From the NCBI GenBank assembly GCA_903876715.1, contig CAIRBF010000452.1, forward strand, positions 1 to 35,153: 35,153 nt of DNA. The letters run 5' to 3'. Source of the stretch: an uncultured beta proteobacterium (GTDB lineage Bacteria; Pseudomonadota; Gammaproteobacteria; Burkholderiales; Burkholderiaceae_C). Below are positions 1 to 8,788 of this stretch, piece after piece (positions within the stretch are counted from its first letter, which is position 1; each line of letters opens with the position of its first letter). The notes under the pieces were generated by a model. The model was not told the DNA's origin. It worked only from the letters and a program-made list of their open reading frames with translations, and made no database searches. Made by a program: the position numbers and the translations under genes.

Positions 1-767
1 TCCAGATCGCCGACCTCGGGCAATGTCTCGAACAGCTCCGACAGCATCCAAAGCAAGAAGGTCGCGTACAGGCGCGGCGCGTTCATCAGCCGGTCGGCCG
101 CCAGGATGTTCACCACACCCTGGCCGTCGCTGGTCTGCATGAAGTCGGCGATGTCGAGCATGGGCTCGCCGAAGAAGCGGTCACCGCCTTGCTGCTCGAT
201 CTGCAGCAGCCCGCGCTGGATGGCGCCCACGCTGGCGGCGCTGACGTTGCCGTAGGAGGTGGTGAACTCCTTCGCGTTCTCGCCCACATGCTGCAGCATC
301 GCGCGCAGGTCCTTCAAGTCCAGCAGCGCCAGGCCGTGGTCGTCGGCGATCTTGAACACGAGATTCAGGACGCCGGACTGGGTCTCGTTCAGCGCCAGCA
401 TGCGCGCCAGCAGCAGCGGCCCCATGTCGCTGACGGTCGCGCGCACGGGATGCCCTTGCTCGCCGAAGACGTCCCACAGCGTCGTCGGGCAGGCCCGGGA
501 TGCCGGCGGCTCGATGCCGCGCTCGGCCAGTATGCGCGAGAGCTTGTCAGACAGCCGCCCGGCCTGGCTGATGCCGGTCAGGTCGCCCTTGACGTCGGCC
601 ATGAACACCGGCACGCCGATGCGGCTGAAGCCCTCGGCCAGAGTCTGCAGCGTGATCGTCTTGCCGGTGCCGGTGGCGCCGGTGATCAGGCCGTGGCGGT
701 TGGCGAGCGCCGGCAGCAGGTGACATTCGGTCGTGCCGCGGCGGGCGACGAGCAGCGGTTCGGGCAT
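1..767 (-). CDS. HerA-like helicase/ATPase (DUF853, YjgR family), C-terminus cut by window edge
   Basis: The minus-strand frame is open from an ATG at 767 to the window edge, giving 255 codons of the N-terminal part. A Walker A motif GATGTGKT lies at about residues 30-37, followed by a Walker B-like segment [10 protein letters not shown] at about residues 53-62. The order (short N-terminal strand, Walker A, DVKGDLTG, then [16 protein letters not shown]) matches the HerA-like C-terminal-domain ATPases called DUF853/YjgR. These are FtsK/HerA-superfamily P-loop ATPases; the exact cellular role of YjgR is poorly known. GAGAG lies just before the ATG. The gene is divergent from yebC across a 164-base gap that contains no convincing promoter. 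The family call is firm and the substrate is unknown. Confidence 0.85.
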   Translation of the reverse strand, partial: MPEPLLVARRGTTECHLLPALANRHGLITGATGTGKTITLQTLAEGFSRIGVPVFMADVKGDLTGISQAGRLSDKLSRILAERGIEPPASRACPTTLWDVFGEQGHPVRATVSDMGPLLLARMLALNETQSGVLNLVFKIADDHGLALLDLKDLRAMLQHVGENAKEFTTSYGNVSAASVGAIQRGLLQIEQQGGDRFFGEPMLDIADFMQTSDGQGVVNILAADRLMNAPRLYATFLLWMLSELFETLPEVGDL

Positions 768-931
768 CGGTCTCTCCGTCGGACGGAACGGCTCCCTGCG
801 CCGGGCCCCCAGGGGTCCCGAGGGGGCGCCGGTAAAATCGCGGTCAGTCTATATACAAACAGGTCGCGCTGGCTTGGCAGGGCGGATATTCCGCGCAGCG
901 ACAAGCCGCCGTCCCGCGCACAGGAGCATCG

Positions 932-1657
932 ATGGCCGGTCATTCCAAATGGGCCAATATCCAGCACCGCAAAGGCCGCCAGGACGAAAAGCGCGGCAAG
1001 GTCTGGACCCGCGTCATCCGCGAGATCATGGTCGCCGCGCGCCAGGGCGGCGGCGACATCAATGCCAACCCGCGGCTGCGCCTGGCGGTGGAGAAAGCCA
1101 AGGCCGCGAACATGCCGGCCGACACGGTCAAGCGCAACATCGACAAGGCCACCGGCAACCTCGAAGGCGTCAGCTACGAGGAGATCCGCTACGAGGGCTA
1201 CGGCATCGGCGGCGCGGCGGTCATCGTCGACTGCATGACCGACAACCGCGTGCGCACCGTGGCCGAGGTGCGCCACGCCTTCAGCAAGTACGGCGGCAAC
1301 CTCGGCACGGAAGGGTCGGTGGCCTTCCAGTTCAGGCACTGCGGGCAGTTCGTCTTCGCCCCCGGCGCGAGCGAGGACCGCGTCATGGACGTGGCGCTCG
1401 AGGCCGGCGCCGACGACGTCATCACCGGGGAGGACGGCTCGATCGAGGTGCTGTGCGAGCCCGGTGCCTTCGAGGCCGTGCGCAACGCGCTCGAGGCCGC
1501 GAGCCTGAAGCCAGAGATCGCCGAGGTGACGATGCGCGCGGAAAACCAGGTGGATCTTTCCGGGGATGACGCCGCGCGCATGCAAAAACTGCTCGACGCG
1601 ATCGAAGATCTGGACGACGTGCAGGACGTCCATCACAACGCCGCCATCGACGGCTGA
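932..1657 (+). CDS. yebC: YebC/PmpR family protein
   Basis: The product has 241 residues, the usual length for the family, and opens with the hallmark [18 protein letters not shown]. The region around [19 protein letters not shown] and the segment [19 protein letters not shown] are also highly conserved. YebC proteins are cytoplasmic. They have been described as DNA-binding regulators (PmpR) and more recently as factors that help ribosomes through difficult proline stretches, so 'transcriptional regulator' may be incomplete. An AGGAG sits about 5 bases before the ATG. purD follows after 9 bases, so this is probably the first gene of the housekeeping transcript. Confidence 0.96.
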   Translation: MAGHSKWANIQHRKGRQDEKRGKVWTRVIREIMVAARQGGGDINANPRLRLAVEKAKAANMPADTVKRNIDKATGNLEGVSYEEIRYEGYGIGGAAVIVDCMTDNRVRTVAEVRHAFSKYGGNLGTEGSVAFQFRHCGQFVFAPGASEDRVMDVALEAGADDVITGEDGSIEVLCEPGAFEAVRNALEAASLKPEIAEVTMRAENQVDLSGDDAARMQKLLDAIEDLDDVQDVHHNAAIDG

Positions 1658-1666
1658 ACGGTCCCG

Positions 1667-2962
1667 ATGAAGGTTCTTGTCGTCGGCTCGGGCGGGCGTG
1701 AGCACGCGCTGGCCTGGAAGCTCGCGCGCAGCCCGCGGGTGCGCACTGTCTTCGTCGCCCCGGGCAATGGCGGCACCGCCATCGAGCCGGGGGTGCGCAA
1801 TCTGCCGCTCACCGACCTGAACGCGTTGGCCGATTTCGCGCGCGCCGAGGACATCGGCCTGACCGTCGTCGGCCCCGAGGCGCCGCTGGCCGCCGGCATC
1901 GTCGACCTGTTCCGCGCGTGCGGCCTGCGTATCTTCGGCCCCACGCGTGCCGCCGCGCAGTTGGAGAGCTCCAAGGCCTTCGCCAAGGAATTCATGCATC
2001 GCCACGGCATTCCGACGGCGCGCCACGCGAGCTTCACCGAGGCGGCGGCAGCGCATGATTACGTGCGCGCGCAGGGGGCGCCGATCGTCGTCAAGGCCGA
2101 CGGCCTGGCCGCGGGCAAGGGCGTCGTGGTCGCCATGACGGTCGACGAGGCGCATGCCGCGATCGATGACATGCTGGCCGCCAACACCCTGGGCGTGCAG
2201 CACAACTCGGGCGGCGCGCGCGTCGTCATCGAGGAGTTCATGGCCGGCGAGGAGGCGAGCTTCATCGTCGCCAGCGATGGCAAGCACGTCGTTGCGCTGG
2301 CCACCAGCCAGGACCACAAGCGCATCTTCGACGGCGATCGCGGCCCCAACACCGGCGGCATGGGCGCCTACTCCCCGGCCCCGGTGGTGACGCCCAACGT
2401 GCATGCGCGCGTCATGCGCGAGATCGTGGATCCGACGATCGCCGGCATGCGTGCCGAGGGCACGCCCTTCACCGGCTTCCTCTACGCCGGCCTGATGATC
2501 GACGCCCAGGGCCGCCCGCGCACCGTGGAGTTCAACGCCCGCCTTGGCGACCCAGAGGCCGAGGTGCTGCTGATGCGCATGGAAAGCGACCTGCTCGAGT
2601 TGCTGCTCGCAGCCACCGAGGGTCGGCTCGATGACGTCGAACTGCGCTGGGACCGTCGCTATGCCTTGGGCGTGGTCATGGCAGCGCACGGCTACCCGTC
2701 GGCCCCGCGCAAGGGCGATGCCATTGCGGGCCTGCCGGCGCCGGACGCGCCGCCGGTCGATGGGCACGTGTTCCACGCCGGCACCGTGCGTGCCGACGAC
2801 GCTACGCTGCGCACCAGCGGCGGGCGCGTGCTTTGCGTCACGGCGCTGGGCGAATCGGCACGCCTGGCGCGCCAGCGCGCCTACGAACTGCTTCAGCCGA
2901 TTGAGTTCGATGGCGCCCAGTGGCGGCGCGACATCGGCCACCGGGCGGTCGAGCCGCGCTGA
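1667..2962 (+). CDS. purD: Phosphoribosylamine-glycine ligase (GARS)
   Basis: The 431-residue product catalyses the second step of de novo purine synthesis, ATP-dependent joining of glycine to 5-phosphoribosylamine. The N-terminus MKVLVVGSGGREHALAWKL is the family signature. KADGLAAGKGVVVA near residue 145 is the ATP-grasp nucleotide-binding loop, and EFNARLGDPEAEVLL near residue 288 is the metal/substrate-binding segment. All domains (N, ATP-grasp, C) are present and the length is normal. The start lies 9 bases after yebC, and the stop overlaps the next ATG as TGATG, so translation of the acyltransferase is probably coupled. No strong Shine-Dalgarno sequence is seen. Confidence 0.98.
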   Translation: MKVLVVGSGGREHALAWKLARSPRVRTVFVAPGNGGTAIEPGVRNLPLTDLNALADFARAEDIGLTVVGPEAPLAAGIVDLFRACGLRIFGPTRAAAQLESSKAFAKEFMHRHGIPTARHASFTEAAAAHDYVRAQGAPIVVKADGLAAGKGVVVAMTVDEAHAAIDDMLAANTLGVQHNSGGARVVIEEFMAGEEASFIVASDGKHVVALATSQDHKRIFDGDRGPNTGGMGAYSPAPVVTPNVHARVMREIVDPTIAGMRAEGTPFTGFLYAGLMIDAQGRPRTVEFNARLGDPEAEVLLMRMESDLLELLLAATEGRLDDVELRWDRRYALGVVMAAHGYPSAPRKGDAIAGLPAPDAPPVDGHVFHAGTVRADDATLRTSGGRVLCVTALGESARLARQRAYELLQPIEFDGAQWRRDIGHRAVEPR

Positions 2963-3570
2963 TGGCGCCGCAGGAGGTCGTTGAACGCCCGGTGCAGTTG
3001 CGCGGCAGCCGCCTGGCGCGAGCCGCCCTGCGACTGGCCGGCTGGCAGCTCGACTTCGACGGTCTGCCGGCCCGGCAGGGCGTGGCGATCGTCTACCCGC
3101 ATACGTCGAACTGGGATTTCGTGGTGGGCATCTGCGCCAAGTGGGCGATCGGCATCCCGGTCGTCTTCTGGGGCAAGGACGCGCTGTTCCGTGTGCCGGT
3201 GTTCGGCGTCTGGCTGCGCTGGCTGGGAGGGGTGCCGGTGGATCGCGGCGCGCGCCACGGCATCGTTGGCGACATGGTGCGCCGCATTGACGAGGCCCGC
3301 GCGCGTGATGCATTCTTCTGGCTGGCGCTGTCCCCCGAGGGCACGCGCGCCTGGACGCCGCGCTGGCGCAGCGGGTTCTACCAGGTGGCCGTGGGCGCGG
3401 CGGTTCCGCTGGCGCTCGTGCACCTGGACTACGGCCGCCGGCGCGTGGGTTTCCATTCCTGCTTGCGCCTGTGCGGTGACGCGGCCGCCGACCTGGCCGA
3501 GATCGACCGCCGCCTCGGCGCCGCGCGCGGTTGCCGCCCCGAGCAGGCCGGGCCGATCAGGCTGGCGTGA
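2962..3570 (+). CDS. PlsC-like 1-acyl-glycerol-3-phosphate acyltransferase family protein
   Basis: A 202-residue protein read from the ATG that shares one base with the purD stop; a longer frame opens at 2920 but would overlap purD. The acyltransferase HX4D motif is seen as HTSNWD around residues 36-41, and the phosphate-binding P-E-G-T-R motif as SPEGTR near residue 118. The protein lacks an obvious long N-terminal membrane anchor and is shorter than classical PlsC (about 240 residues). It probably acylates a lysophospholipid or related acceptor at the inner membrane. The acyl acceptor cannot be told from the sequence. It is kept between purD and hemF in many Burkholderiales. Confidence 0.85.
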   Translation: MAPQEVVERPVQLRGSRLARAALRLAGWQLDFDGLPARQGVAIVYPHTSNWDFVVGICAKWAIGIPVVFWGKDALFRVPVFGVWLRWLGGVPVDRGARHGIVGDMVRRIDEARARDAFFWLALSPEGTRAWTPRWRSGFYQVAVGAAVPLALVHLDYGRRRVGFHSCLRLCGDAAADLAEIDRRLGAARGCRPEQAGPIRLA

Positions 3571-3615
3571 GCGCTGTTTGCCGTGCCTGACACTCGGCCT
3601 CCCTTGCGCACCCAT

Positions 3616-3629
3616 CTGACCCAGGTCAG
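3616..3629. promoter_or_regulatory. FNR/CRP-like dyad upstream of hemF
   Basis: CTGACCCAGGTCAG is a perfect 6-base inverted repeat with a 2-base centre. It keeps the TGA-N6-TCA core and 5-4-5 spacing of FNR-type sites (consensus TTGAT-N4-ATCAA) but differs at the outer T/A and inner T/A positions. It lies about 60-75 bases before the annotated hemF start. Control of an oxygen-dependent heme enzyme by an FNR-family regulator is plausible but is inference only. Confidence 0.3.
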
Positions 3630-3689
3630 ACTGCCGCACGGGTGCGTATGTCACATTGACGCTCCTCGGCCCGCCACGCGCCCGGCGCT

Positions 3690-4679
3690 GTGGCGGCGAC
3701 ACTTCAACCTTTGCCGCATGACACCGCCGTGACCGCAGACGTTTCCTCTCCCACTGTCAACGCATCAGCCGTCGACACGGCCGCCGTGCGCCGGTACCTC
3801 CTCGGCCTGCAGGAGCACATCATCGGCGCGCTCGAGGTCGAGGACGGCCACGCCTTCGCCACCGACAGCTGGACGCGCGAGCCCGGCGGCCGGCTGGAGG
3901 GCGACGGCCTGTCGCGCCTGGTGGAGGAGGGCGGCTTGCTCGAGCGCGGGGGCTGCAACTTCAGCCACGTCAAGGGTCGCACGCTGCCGCCCTCGGCCAC
4001 TCAGCACCGGCCCGAACTGGCCGGCGCGCCCTTCGAGGCCATGGGCGTTTCGCTCGTGATGCATCCGCGCAACCCCTACGTGCCCACGGTCCACATGAAC
4101 GTGCGCATGTTCGCCGCGCTGCCCGAGGGCCGCGAGCCGGTGGTCTGGTTCGGCGGCGGCATGGACCTCACGCCCTACTACGGCTTCGAGGAGGACGCGC
4201 GCCACTTCCACCAGACCTGCCGGCAGGCGCTGGATCCGATCGACACCGCGCTCTATCCGCGCTTCAAGACCTGGTGCGACGAGTACTTCTTCCTGAAGCA
4301 CCGCAACGAGCCTCGCGGCGTGGGCGGGGTGTTCTACGACGATTTCGCCGAACTCGGCTTCGAGGGGAGCTTCGCGATGACGCGCGCCGTGGGCGACGCC
4401 TTCGTCGAGGCCTACCTGCCCCTCGTCCAGCGCCGACGCCACACGCCCTACGGCGAGCGCGAGCGCGATTTCCAGGCCTACCGTCGCGGCCGCTACGTGG
4501 AGTTCAACCTCGTCTTCGACCGCGGCACGCTGTTCGGCCTGCAGAGCGGTGGCCGCACCGAGAGCATCCTGATGTCGATGCCGCCATTGGTGAAGTGGCG
4601 CTACGCCTGGAGCCCCGAGCCCGGCACGCCCGAGGCGCGGCTGTACACCGACTTCCTGCGTCCGCGGGACTGGGCTTGA
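3690..4679 (+). CDS. hemF: Oxygen-dependent coproporphyrinogen III oxidase
   Basis: HemF oxidatively decarboxylates coproporphyrinogen III to protoporphyrinogen IX, using O2. The product has up to 329 residues; the E. coli enzyme has 299. Conserved segments include [37 protein letters not shown] and [10 protein letters not shown]. The start is uncertain. No ATG is available, and the candidates are GTG at 3690, 3729 and 3786, none with a clear Shine-Dalgarno sequence. Homology begins near residue 33 (VRRYLLGLQ), so 3690 or 3729 is most likely. A 119-base gap separates it from the acyltransferase gene and contains an FNR-like dyad. The stop overlaps the nadD start (TTGA). Confidence 0.96.
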   Translation: MAATLQPLPHDTAVTADVSSPTVNASAVDTAAVRRYLLGLQEHIIGALEVEDGHAFATDSWTREPGGRLEGDGLSRLVEEGGLLERGGCNFSHVKGRTLPPSATQHRPELAGAPFEAMGVSLVMHPRNPYVPTVHMNVRMFAALPEGREPVVWFGGGMDLTPYYGFEEDARHFHQTCRQALDPIDTALYPRFKTWCDEYFFLKHRNEPRGVGGVFYDDFAELGFEGSFAMTRAVGDAFVEAYLPLVQRRRHTPYGERERDFQAYRRGRYVEFNLVFDRGTLFGLQSGGRTESILMSMPPLVKWRYAWSPEPGTPEARLYTDFLRPRDWA

Positions 4680-5298
4680 GCGGGGACACCGCCGCGCCGC
4701 GCCGCGTCGGCCTGTTCGGCGGCAGTTTCGATCCGCCCCACCTGGCGCACCGTGCGCTGGGGGATCTCGCGCTGTCCCACCTGGGCCTGGACGAGCTGCG
4801 CTGGCTGCCTGCGGGACAGCCCTGGCAGAAGGCCGCACGCGTGCTGGCCGCGCGCGCGCACCGGCTTGCGATGCTGCAACTGCTGCTGGCTGGCGAGCCG
4901 CGCTTCGTGATCGACGAGCGCGAACTCGACCGCGCCGGTCCGACTTACACCATCGACACCGTACGCGAGTACGCGGCCGAGCATCCGGGCACAGAACTGC
5001 TGCTCGTGATCGGGCAGGACCAGTACGGTCGCTTCGACACCTGGCGCGAGTGGCGCGAACTGCTGGAGCGGGTGACGCTGGCCGTGGCAGGCCGCGACGG
5101 CAACTCACCCGCGGCCCCCCGGCGTTGGCAGCCCAGCCACACCGCGTCATCTCGCTGCCGCTGCCGGCCATGCCGGTTTCGTCCACCGCGGCGCGCGCAA
5201 CCGCGGCGCAAGGTCTCAGGGTCGATGCCCTGGTCGGACCGGCGGTGGCGGGCTATATTGAGAACCACCGTTTGTATTCGGAAGGCATGACGTACTGA
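4676..5298 (+). CDS. nadD: Nicotinate-nucleotide adenylyltransferase with apparent frameshift near 5115-5120
   Basis: NadD adenylates nicotinate mononucleotide in NAD synthesis. The first part reads from a TTG at 4676, which overlaps the hemF stop and is the only sensible start. It contains [16 protein letters not shown] with the nucleotidyltransferase HxxH motif and [12 protein letters not shown]. After about residue 147 this frame loses homology and ends at 5290. The true C-terminus, with [16 protein letters not shown] (SSTxxR motif) and [16 protein letters not shown], is in the -1 frame and ends at 5298, directly before rsfS. One extra base in the C6 run 5115-5120 would join both halves into a normal protein of about 207 residues. 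A sequencing error, a real mutation or frameshifting are possible; for a gene that is usually essential, an error is most likely. Confidence 0.85.
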
Positions 5299-6099
5299 AT
5301 GGACATCCGCAAACTGCAGCGAGCCATCGTCGATGGGCTCGAGGACGTGAAGGCGCAGGAGATCGTCGTCTTCAACACCGAAGCCCTCTCGCCATTGTTC
5401 GAGCGGGTCGTCATCGCCTCGGGCACCAGCAACCGGCAAACCAAGGCCCTGGCCGCGAGCGTGCGAGACACCGTCAAGGCGCGCGGCATGCAAGTGCTGC
5501 GCACCGAAGGTGAGGACAACGGCGAGTGGATCATCGTCGACTGCGGTGCCGCCGTGGCGCACATCATGCAGCCCTCGATCCGCTCCTACTACCACCTGGA
5601 GGAGATCTGGGGCGGCAAGCCGGTGCATCTGAAGCGCACCGAGACGGCACCACGTGGCCTGCCCAAGGCGTCCGAGGAGGCCCCCGCCGCCGCGGCCGGG
5701 CCGTCCGCCGCCCGCAAGCCGGCCGTCAAGGCGCCTGCGGCCAGGAAGACCGCAGCGAAGAAGACGGCCGCCCGGAAGCCTGAAACGAAGACGCCCGCGG
5801 CGAGGAAGACCGCAGCCAAGAATGCCGCACCCAAGAAGACCGTGCGCGCAAGCGGCACGGTCAAGGCGGCGCCTGCGAGCGGTACCGGGGTCAAGCCCGC
5901 GCCGCGTCCCGCCGCCGGCAGGAAGACCGCAGCCGCGGCGCCGGTGGCCCGCAAGGTGGTGGTGGCGCGCAAGGCTGCGGCACCGAAGGCTGCTGCGACC
6001 AAGTCTGCGACTGCTGCCCCGGCTCGCAAGTCGGCTGCCCGGCCGGCAGCGAAGAAGGCCGCCGCGCCAGCGCCTCGGGTACCACGTCGGCGCGCCTGA
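5299..6099 (+). CDS. rsfS: Ribosome silencing factor RsfS with Lys/Ala-rich C-terminal tail
   Basis: Residues 1-112 are a standard RsfS/YbeB/Iojap domain (IVDGLEDVKAQEIVVFNT, IASGTSNRQTKALA, EDNGEWIIVDCG, YYHLEEIWG). This domain binds ribosomal protein L14 (uL14) and blocks subunit joining when nutrients are scarce. Residues 113-266 form an extra tail built from A, K, R, P and T with recurring AARKTAAK / AKKTAARK units. It is nearly free of acidic residues beyond the first part and resembles histone-H1-like or AlgP-type tails. The usual family length is about 105-130 residues. The tail reads in frame with no frameshift and ends in PRVPRRRA. The ATG directly follows the nadD stop, and rlmH follows after 12 bases. 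Confidence 0.93.
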   Translation: MDIRKLQRAIVDGLEDVKAQEIVVFNTEALSPLFERVVIASGTSNRQTKALAASVRDTVKARGMQVLRTEGEDNGEWIIVDCGAAVAHIMQPSIRSYYHLEEIWGGKPVHLKRTETAPRGLPKASEEAPAAAAGPSAARKPAVKAPAARKTAAKKTAARKPETKTPAARKTAAKNAAPKKTVRASGTVKAAPASGTGVKPAPRPAAGRKTAAAAPVARKVVVARKAAAPKAAATKSATAAPARKSAARPAAKKAAAPAPRVPRRRA

Positions 6100-6111
6100 C
6101 CTGTCGCGCCC

Positions 6112-6579
6112 ATGCGCCTGTTCGTGGCCGCGGTCGGTCAGCGCCTGCCGGCCTGGGCCGACTCGGCGTGGGAGGAGTTCGCCCGACGCTTCCCGCCCGA
6201 GTTGCGGCTCGAGCTGCGTGCGCTGAAGGCTGAGCCGCGTGCCGGCCGCAGCGCTGCGCAGTGCATGGCGGCCGAAGGCCAGCGCATCGAAGCGGCGCTG
6301 CCGCGCGGCGCGCGCCGCGTGGTGCTCGACGAACGCGGCGCCCGGCTGACCACGGCGCAGCTGGCCGAGCGCTTGCGCTTCTGGCTCGGTGATGGGCGTG
6401 ATGTCGCCTTGCTGATGGGCGGCCCCGACGGCCTGGACGCGGCGCTGAAGAGCGGCGCCGACGAGACCCTGCGTCTGTCAGATCTGACACTGCCGCACGC
6501 GCTCGCGCGCGTCGTCCTGGCGGAGGCGCTGTACCGGGCCTGGTCGCTGAACGCCGGACATCCCTACCACCGGGAGTGA
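6112..6579 (+). CDS. rlmH: 23S rRNA (pseudouridine1915-N3)-methyltransferase
   Basis: A 155-residue SPOUT-class methyltransferase of normal length. RlmH methylates pseudouridine 1915 in helix 69 of 23S rRNA within the assembled 70S ribosome, using S-adenosylmethionine. The knot region is visible as [12 protein letters not shown] near residues 99-110, and the conserved C-terminus is [15 protein letters not shown]. It sits between rsfS and maf with gaps of 12 and 6 bases, the usual rsfS-rlmH neighbourhood of proteobacteria. Confidence 0.97.
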   Translation: MRLFVAAVGQRLPAWADSAWEEFARRFPPELRLELRALKAEPRAGRSAAQCMAAEGQRIEAALPRGARRVVLDERGARLTTAQLAERLRFWLGDGRDVALLMGGPDGLDAALKSGADETLRLSDLTLPHALARVVLAEALYRAWSLNAGHPYHRE

Positions 6580-6585
6580 ACCCCC

Positions 6586-7212
6586 ATGCCTTCTTCGAAA
6601 CCTCCCCACGACCACGTCTGGCTGGCTTCGCAGAGCCCGCGGCGACGGCAACTTCTCGATCAACTGGGCGTGCGCCACGAGCCGCTGCTGCCCGGCCCCG
6701 AGGAAGACGCCGAGGCGCTGGAGATCACCCGCCCGGGCGAAGCGGCGGCCGACTACGTGCAGCGCGTGACGCAGGCCAAGCTTGGAGCGGCGCGCGCGCG
6801 CCTGAAGGCGCGCGCACTTGCGACGGCCCCCATCCTGTGCGCCGACACCACCGTCGTGCTCGGCCGCCGCATCCTGGGCAAGCCGGCCGACGCGGCCGAG
6901 GCGGCCGCGATGCTCGGCGCGCTGTCCGGGCGCACGCACCGGGTGATGACGGCCGTCGCGGTCGCCGTGGGCCGCCGCACCTGGCAGGCGCTGAGTGTGT
7001 CGAGAGTGCGTCTTGCCGTGCTCGGCCCCGAGGTCGTGGCCGCCTACGTCGCCAGCGGCGAGCCCTCGGGCAAGGCCGGCGCCTACGCGATCCAGGGCCC
7101 CTTGGCCGGCTGGATCGAGCACATCGAGGGCAGCCACAGCGGCATCATGGGCCTGCCGCTGCACGAGACGGCGCAGTTGCTGCGCGCTGCCGGCGTGCGC
7201 CTGCCCTTGTAG
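6586..7212 (+). CDS. maf: Maf-like nucleoside triphosphate pyrophosphatase
   Basis: The 208-residue product begins with the Maf signature [17 protein letters not shown] and carries [15 protein letters not shown] and [13 protein letters not shown], the substrate-binding and catalytic regions. Maf proteins hydrolyse modified or canonical nucleoside triphosphates to monophosphates; which Maf subtype (dTTP/UTP or m7GTP-preferring) is not decided here. A GGGAG lies 9 bases before the ATG. It belongs to the same transcription unit as rlmH, and rng follows after 84 bases. Confidence 0.94.
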   Translation: MPSSKPPHDHVWLASQSPRRRQLLDQLGVRHEPLLPGPEEDAEALEITRPGEAAADYVQRVTQAKLGAARARLKARALATAPILCADTTVVLGRRILGKPADAAEAAAMLGALSGRTHRVMTAVAVAVGRRTWQALSVSRVRLAVLGPEVVAAYVASGEPSGKAGAYAIQGPLAGWIEHIEGSHSGIMGLPLHETAQLLRAAGVRLPL

Positions 7213-7296
7213 CGGCGGCCCGCCGCGCGGTGCCAGGCTCGCCCCCGCTGCGCGCCTGTGCGCGGCGCGCGGCTGACGGCGACTAGACTCCCGCCT

Positions 7297-8778
7297 ATGG
7301 CAAGCCAGGATATCCTCATCAACTGGGCCCCGCAGGAGACCCGCGTGGCCATCGTCGAGAACGGCGCCGTGCAGGAGCTGCACCTGGAGCGCACGCTCGA
7401 GCGCGGGCTGGTGGGCAACATCTACCTGGGCAAGGTCTCGCGCGTGCTGCCCGGCATGCAGAGCGCCTTCATCGACATCGGGCTGGACCGCGCCGCCTTC
7501 CTGCACGTGGCCGACCTGAACCCGCCGGCCCCGGGCGGGCGCCGCCCCGACGACGCACCACCGCAGCCCATCGAGCGCCAGGTCTTCGAGGGCCAGACGC
7601 TGACCGTGCAGGTCATCAAGGACCCCATCGGTACCAAGGGCGCGCGCCTGTCCACGCAGGTCAGCATCGCCGGTCGCATGCTGGTGCACCTGCCACAGGA
7701 CCAGCACATCGGCATTTCGCAGAAGATCGGCTCGCCTGAGGCACGCGAACAGCTGCGGGCGCGCATGCAGGCGCTGGTCGGCTCGCCTGAGGCTGGCGGG
7801 GGAGGGGGCTTCATCCTGCGCACCAACGCCGAGGAGGCGAGCGATACCGAACTGGCCGACGACATCGCCTACCTGCGCAAGACCTGGTCCCTGGTGCGCC
7901 AGCGCGCGACGACTCAGCCCCCGGGCACGCTGCTGCACCAGGACCTGAGCCTGGCCGAGCGCGTGCTGCGCGATCTGTGCACCGAGGCCACACAGTCCAT
8001 CCGCATCGACTCGCGCATGCAGTTCGAGGCGCTGCAGGCCTTCGGCCGCACCTACATGCCCGCGGTGGTGGCCCGGCTCGAGCACTACCGAGGCGAGCGC
8101 CCCATCTTCGACCTCTTCGGCATCGAGGAGGACGTCGCGCGCGCGCTGGCGCGTCGCGTGGAGCTCAAGAGCGGCGGCTACCTGATCATCGACCAGACCG
8201 AGGCCATGACCACGGTGGACGTCAATACGGGCGGCTTCGTCGGCGCGCGCAACTTCGACGACACCATCTTCAAGACCAACCTCGAGGCCGCGGGCGCCAT
8301 CGCGCGCCAATTGCGCCTGCGCAACCTGGGCGGCATGATCATCGTCGATTTCATCGACATGACGCGCGAGGAGCACCGCCAGGCCGTGCTGGCCGAGCTG
8401 CGCAAGCAACTGGCGCGCGACCGCACACGCACCACCGTCAGCGGCTTCAGCGCGCTGGGCTTGGTGGAGATGACGCGCAAGCGCACGCGCGAGAGCCTGG
8501 CGCATATGCTCTGCGAGGCCTGCCCCACCTGCGAGGGCCGCGGCCAGGTGAAGACCACGCGCAGCGTCTGCTACGACATCCTGCGCGAGATCCTGCGCGA
8601 AGCGCGCCAGTTTGCCCCGAAGGAATTTCGCGTCGTCGCCAGCCCCGCCGTGGTGGAGATGCTGCTCGACGAGGAGAGCGTGCACCTGGCCGGCCTGAGC
8701 GAGTTCATCGGCAAGCCCATCTCGCTGAGCGCGGAGCCGACGACGAATCCGCAGCAGTACGACATCGTCCTGATGTAA
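7297..8778 (+). CDS. rng: Ribonuclease G
   Basis: The 493-residue length matches RNase G (E. coli 489) and not RNase E, since no long C-terminal scaffold exists. The start is ATG at 7297 (MASQDILINWAPQETRVAIVENG); 13 upstream codons are open but do not look homologous. The S1-like RNA-binding domain is near residues 37-130. The catalytic DNase-I-like domain carries TTVDVNTGGFVGARNFDDT and IIVDFIDM with the metal-binding aspartates. The zinc-link CPTCEGRG follows. RNase G matures the 16S rRNA 5' end and turns over some mRNAs. The gene ends 10 bases before the convergent VWA gene. Confidence 0.96.
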   Translation: MASQDILINWAPQETRVAIVENGAVQELHLERTLERGLVGNIYLGKVSRVLPGMQSAFIDIGLDRAAFLHVADLNPPAPGGRRPDDAPPQPIERQVFEGQTLTVQVIKDPIGTKGARLSTQVSIAGRMLVHLPQDQHIGISQKIGSPEAREQLRARMQALVGSPEAGGGGGFILRTNAEEASDTELADDIAYLRKTWSLVRQRATTQPPGTLLHQDLSLAERVLRDLCTEATQSIRIDSRMQFEALQAFGRTYMPAVVARLEHYRGERPIFDLFGIEEDVARALARRVELKSGGYLIIDQTEAMTTVDVNTGGFVGARNFDDTIFKTNLEAAGAIARQLRLRNLGGMIIVDFIDMTREEHRQAVLAELRKQLARDRTRTTVSGFSALGLVEMTRKRTRESLAHMLCEACPTCEGRGQVKTTRSVCYDILREILREARQFAPKEFRVVASPAVVEMLLDEESVHLAGLSEFIGKPISLSAEPTTNPQQYDIVLM

Positions 8779-8788
8779 GCCCTGCGCC

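Noticed and set aside
768-931. TATATA at 850-855 as promoter of yebC or of the HerA-like gene
   Set aside because: No acceptable -35 hexamer at 16-18 bases on either strand.
686-3313. 875-codon open frame on the minus strand opposite yebC and purD
   Set aside because: It is a GC-rich shadow of two certain genes, with no family-like sequence. The same holds for the long frames opposite rlmH-rng (6478-8685), tolB-pal (12888-15515) and tauB-tauR (26138-28741).
5589-6113. Minus-strand 174-codon Ala-rich frame opposite the rsfS tail
   Set aside because: It is the antisense of the Lys/Ala repeats and has no own ribosome site or homology.
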